Assembly (NCBI RefSeq): GCF_002307495.1
Contig: NZ_NTMR01000009.1
Location: 124,001-188,000, forward strand
DNA: 64,000 nucleotides
From: Pseudomonas abyssi
GTDB taxonomy: Bacteria > Pseudomonadota > Gammaproteobacteria > Pseudomonadales > Pseudomonadaceae
Direction of reading: 5' to 3'
Shown here: one piece after another, positions 63,293 through 64,000 of the stretch
Layout: each line of letters starts with the position of its first letter
Position numbering within the stretch: position 1 is the stretch's first letter
Translations under genes and position numbers: made by a program
Notes under the pieces: generated by a model
The model's database searches: none
What the model was told of the DNA's origin: nothing
What the model saw: only the letters and a program-made list of their open reading frames with translations

Positions 63293-64000
63293 ATGGAACT
63301 GAAATCCTTACGCCACTTTGTTGCCCTGGTCGAGCATCAGGGCTTTGCCCGCGCCGGCGAAGCGATCGGCCTGAGCCAACCAGCGCTGAGCCGCAGCATC
63401 CAGACACTGGAGCAGCGCCTCGGCTGCGACCTGATCAACCGCGGCGGCAAGGGGGTCGAGCTGACGCCGCAAGGTCAACTGGTGCTAGAGCATGCCCAGC
63501 GACTGCTCGCTGGTAGCACGGCGTTGCGCAATGCCCTGCGCCAGTTCAACGACCTGGAAGCCGGTGAGTTGCTCATGGGCGCCGGTCCCTTTCCGGCAGC
63601 AGGCCTGCTGCCGCGTGTGCTGGGCCAGTTCAACCGCCGCTACCCGGGCGTGCGGGTCCATATGGAAGTGCAGCACTGGGTGGCGCTGCGCAATCAACTG
63701 CTGGCGGAACAGCTGGAGCTGTTCGTTGCGGATATTCGCGAACTGGAAGGCGACCCGCTGCTGGAGGTAACGCCGCTGCAACAGGCCCCCAGCCGGCTGT
63801 TCTGCCGGGCAGGCCACCCGCTGGCCGGGCGCACGGATCTGACGCCCGAACTGCTGGCCGCCTATCCGCTGGCGAGCTTTCGCGTCCCGGAGTTGATTCT
63901 GCAAGGTCTGCGCTACACCCTGCCGCGCCCGGAGCCGCTGATCAGCCTGGAGTGTGACAATCTGGACGTGCTAAAGCGCGTGGTACGCCACAGCGACGCC
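63293..64000 (+). CDS. LysR-family transcriptional regulator (3' end outside window)
   Basis: The first 236 codons encode a typical LysR N terminus with winged HTH (LKSLRHFVALVEHQGFARAGE; LSQPALSRSIQTLEQRLGCDLI) followed by the start of the effector domain (LLMGAGPFPAAGLLPRVLGQF). It begins 8 nt after cueR. The effector and target are unknown. Confidence 0.88.
   Translation, partial: MELKSLRHFVALVEHQGFARAGEAIGLSQPALSRSIQTLEQRLGCDLINRGGKGVELTPQGQLVLEHAQRLLAGSTALRNALRQFNDLEAGELLMGAGPFPAAGLLPRVLGQFNRRYPGVRVHMEVQHWVALRNQLLAEQLELFVADIRELEGDPLLEVTPLQQAPSRLFCRAGHPLAGRTDLTPELLAAYPLASFRVPELILQGLRYTLPRPEPLISLECDNLDVLKRVVRHSDA

Noticed and set aside
1..64000. CRISPR arrays, insertion sequences, prophage genes, tRNA genes or defence islands
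   Set aside because: I looked for regularly spaced repeats, transposase or integrase frames, tRNA-like cloverleaf sequences and defence domains and found none.

Overview
The window is a compact, high-GC chromosomal segment with about 60 genes and almost no accessory DNA. Gene families, gene order and intergenic repeats all point to a Pseudomonas-like gammaproteobacterium (Pseudomonadaceae). Telling signs are the gyrA-serC-pheA-hisC-tyrA/aroA-cmk-rpsA-ihfB supraoperon with a fused TyrA-AroA protein, the MtaD/MtnA methylthioadenosine route, MupP, a CyaB-type MASE2 adenylate cyclase, a PlpD-type patatin autotransporter and a CpxR/Spy/CpxS cluster. The species cannot be fixed from sequence alone. 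Several neighbourhoods that I recall as linked in P. aeruginosa are joined differently here, which suggests a divergent branch of the family.

Layout. 1-11705 (minus): the mixed-function supraoperon linking DNA topology (gyrA), serine/PLP synthesis (serC), aromatic amino acid synthesis (pheA, hisC, tyrA-aroA), CMP kinase, ribosomal protein S1 and IHF-beta. 11961-16564: a divergent pair, an MtnA-family protein (minus) and MTA deaminase (plus), the latter continuing into ubiG, mupP and an SDR gene in overlapping order. 16748-23251: a GGDEF diguanylate cyclase, then a minus-strand block rluB-scpB-scpA-trpS, a YciO-type gene and an RNase AM-type PHP gene. 23430-26662: a plus-strand block with a YciI protein, a membrane coiled-coil protein, CpxR, a Spy-like periplasmic protein and a CpxS kinase, with a CpxR-type box before the Spy gene. 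26688-37849: nitroreductase, AraC regulator, DUF962, an HD metalloprotein, CyaB, an LpxH-like phosphatase, PlpD, RecQ, YecA and a DsbA-family protein. 37870-44633: TrhO, an intergenic palindromic repeat, BolA, EamA and HPP membrane proteins, an orphan pterin dehydratase, a candidate 29-residue membrane protein and MnmC. 44717-50454: a 7TM hybrid kinase, TauE/SafE, UPF0270, a small exported protein, pirin and RecR. 50458-56678: ybaB and dnaX, the 4.5S SRP RNA gene and two chemoreceptors. 56981-64000: an AEC transporter, thiopurine methyltransferase, an NhaP2-type antiporter, CopA-CueR copper efflux with its operator, and the start of a LysR regulator.

There is no prophage, insertion sequence, CRISPR array or recognisable defence island. 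The most unusual observation is the MtnA-family gene at 11961-13001. It keeps its place, its ribosome binding site and an intact frame, but it has lost essentially every catalytic and substrate-binding motif of methylthioribose-1-phosphate isomerase, while the neighbouring MTA deaminase is intact. Other points for a second look are the candidate small membrane protein with a structured leader (42373-42582), a perfect palindrome overlapping the pirin promoter, a chemoreceptor gene with no normal start codon between dnaX and the SRP RNA, a hexanucleotide repeat in dnaX, and two families of intergenic repeats.
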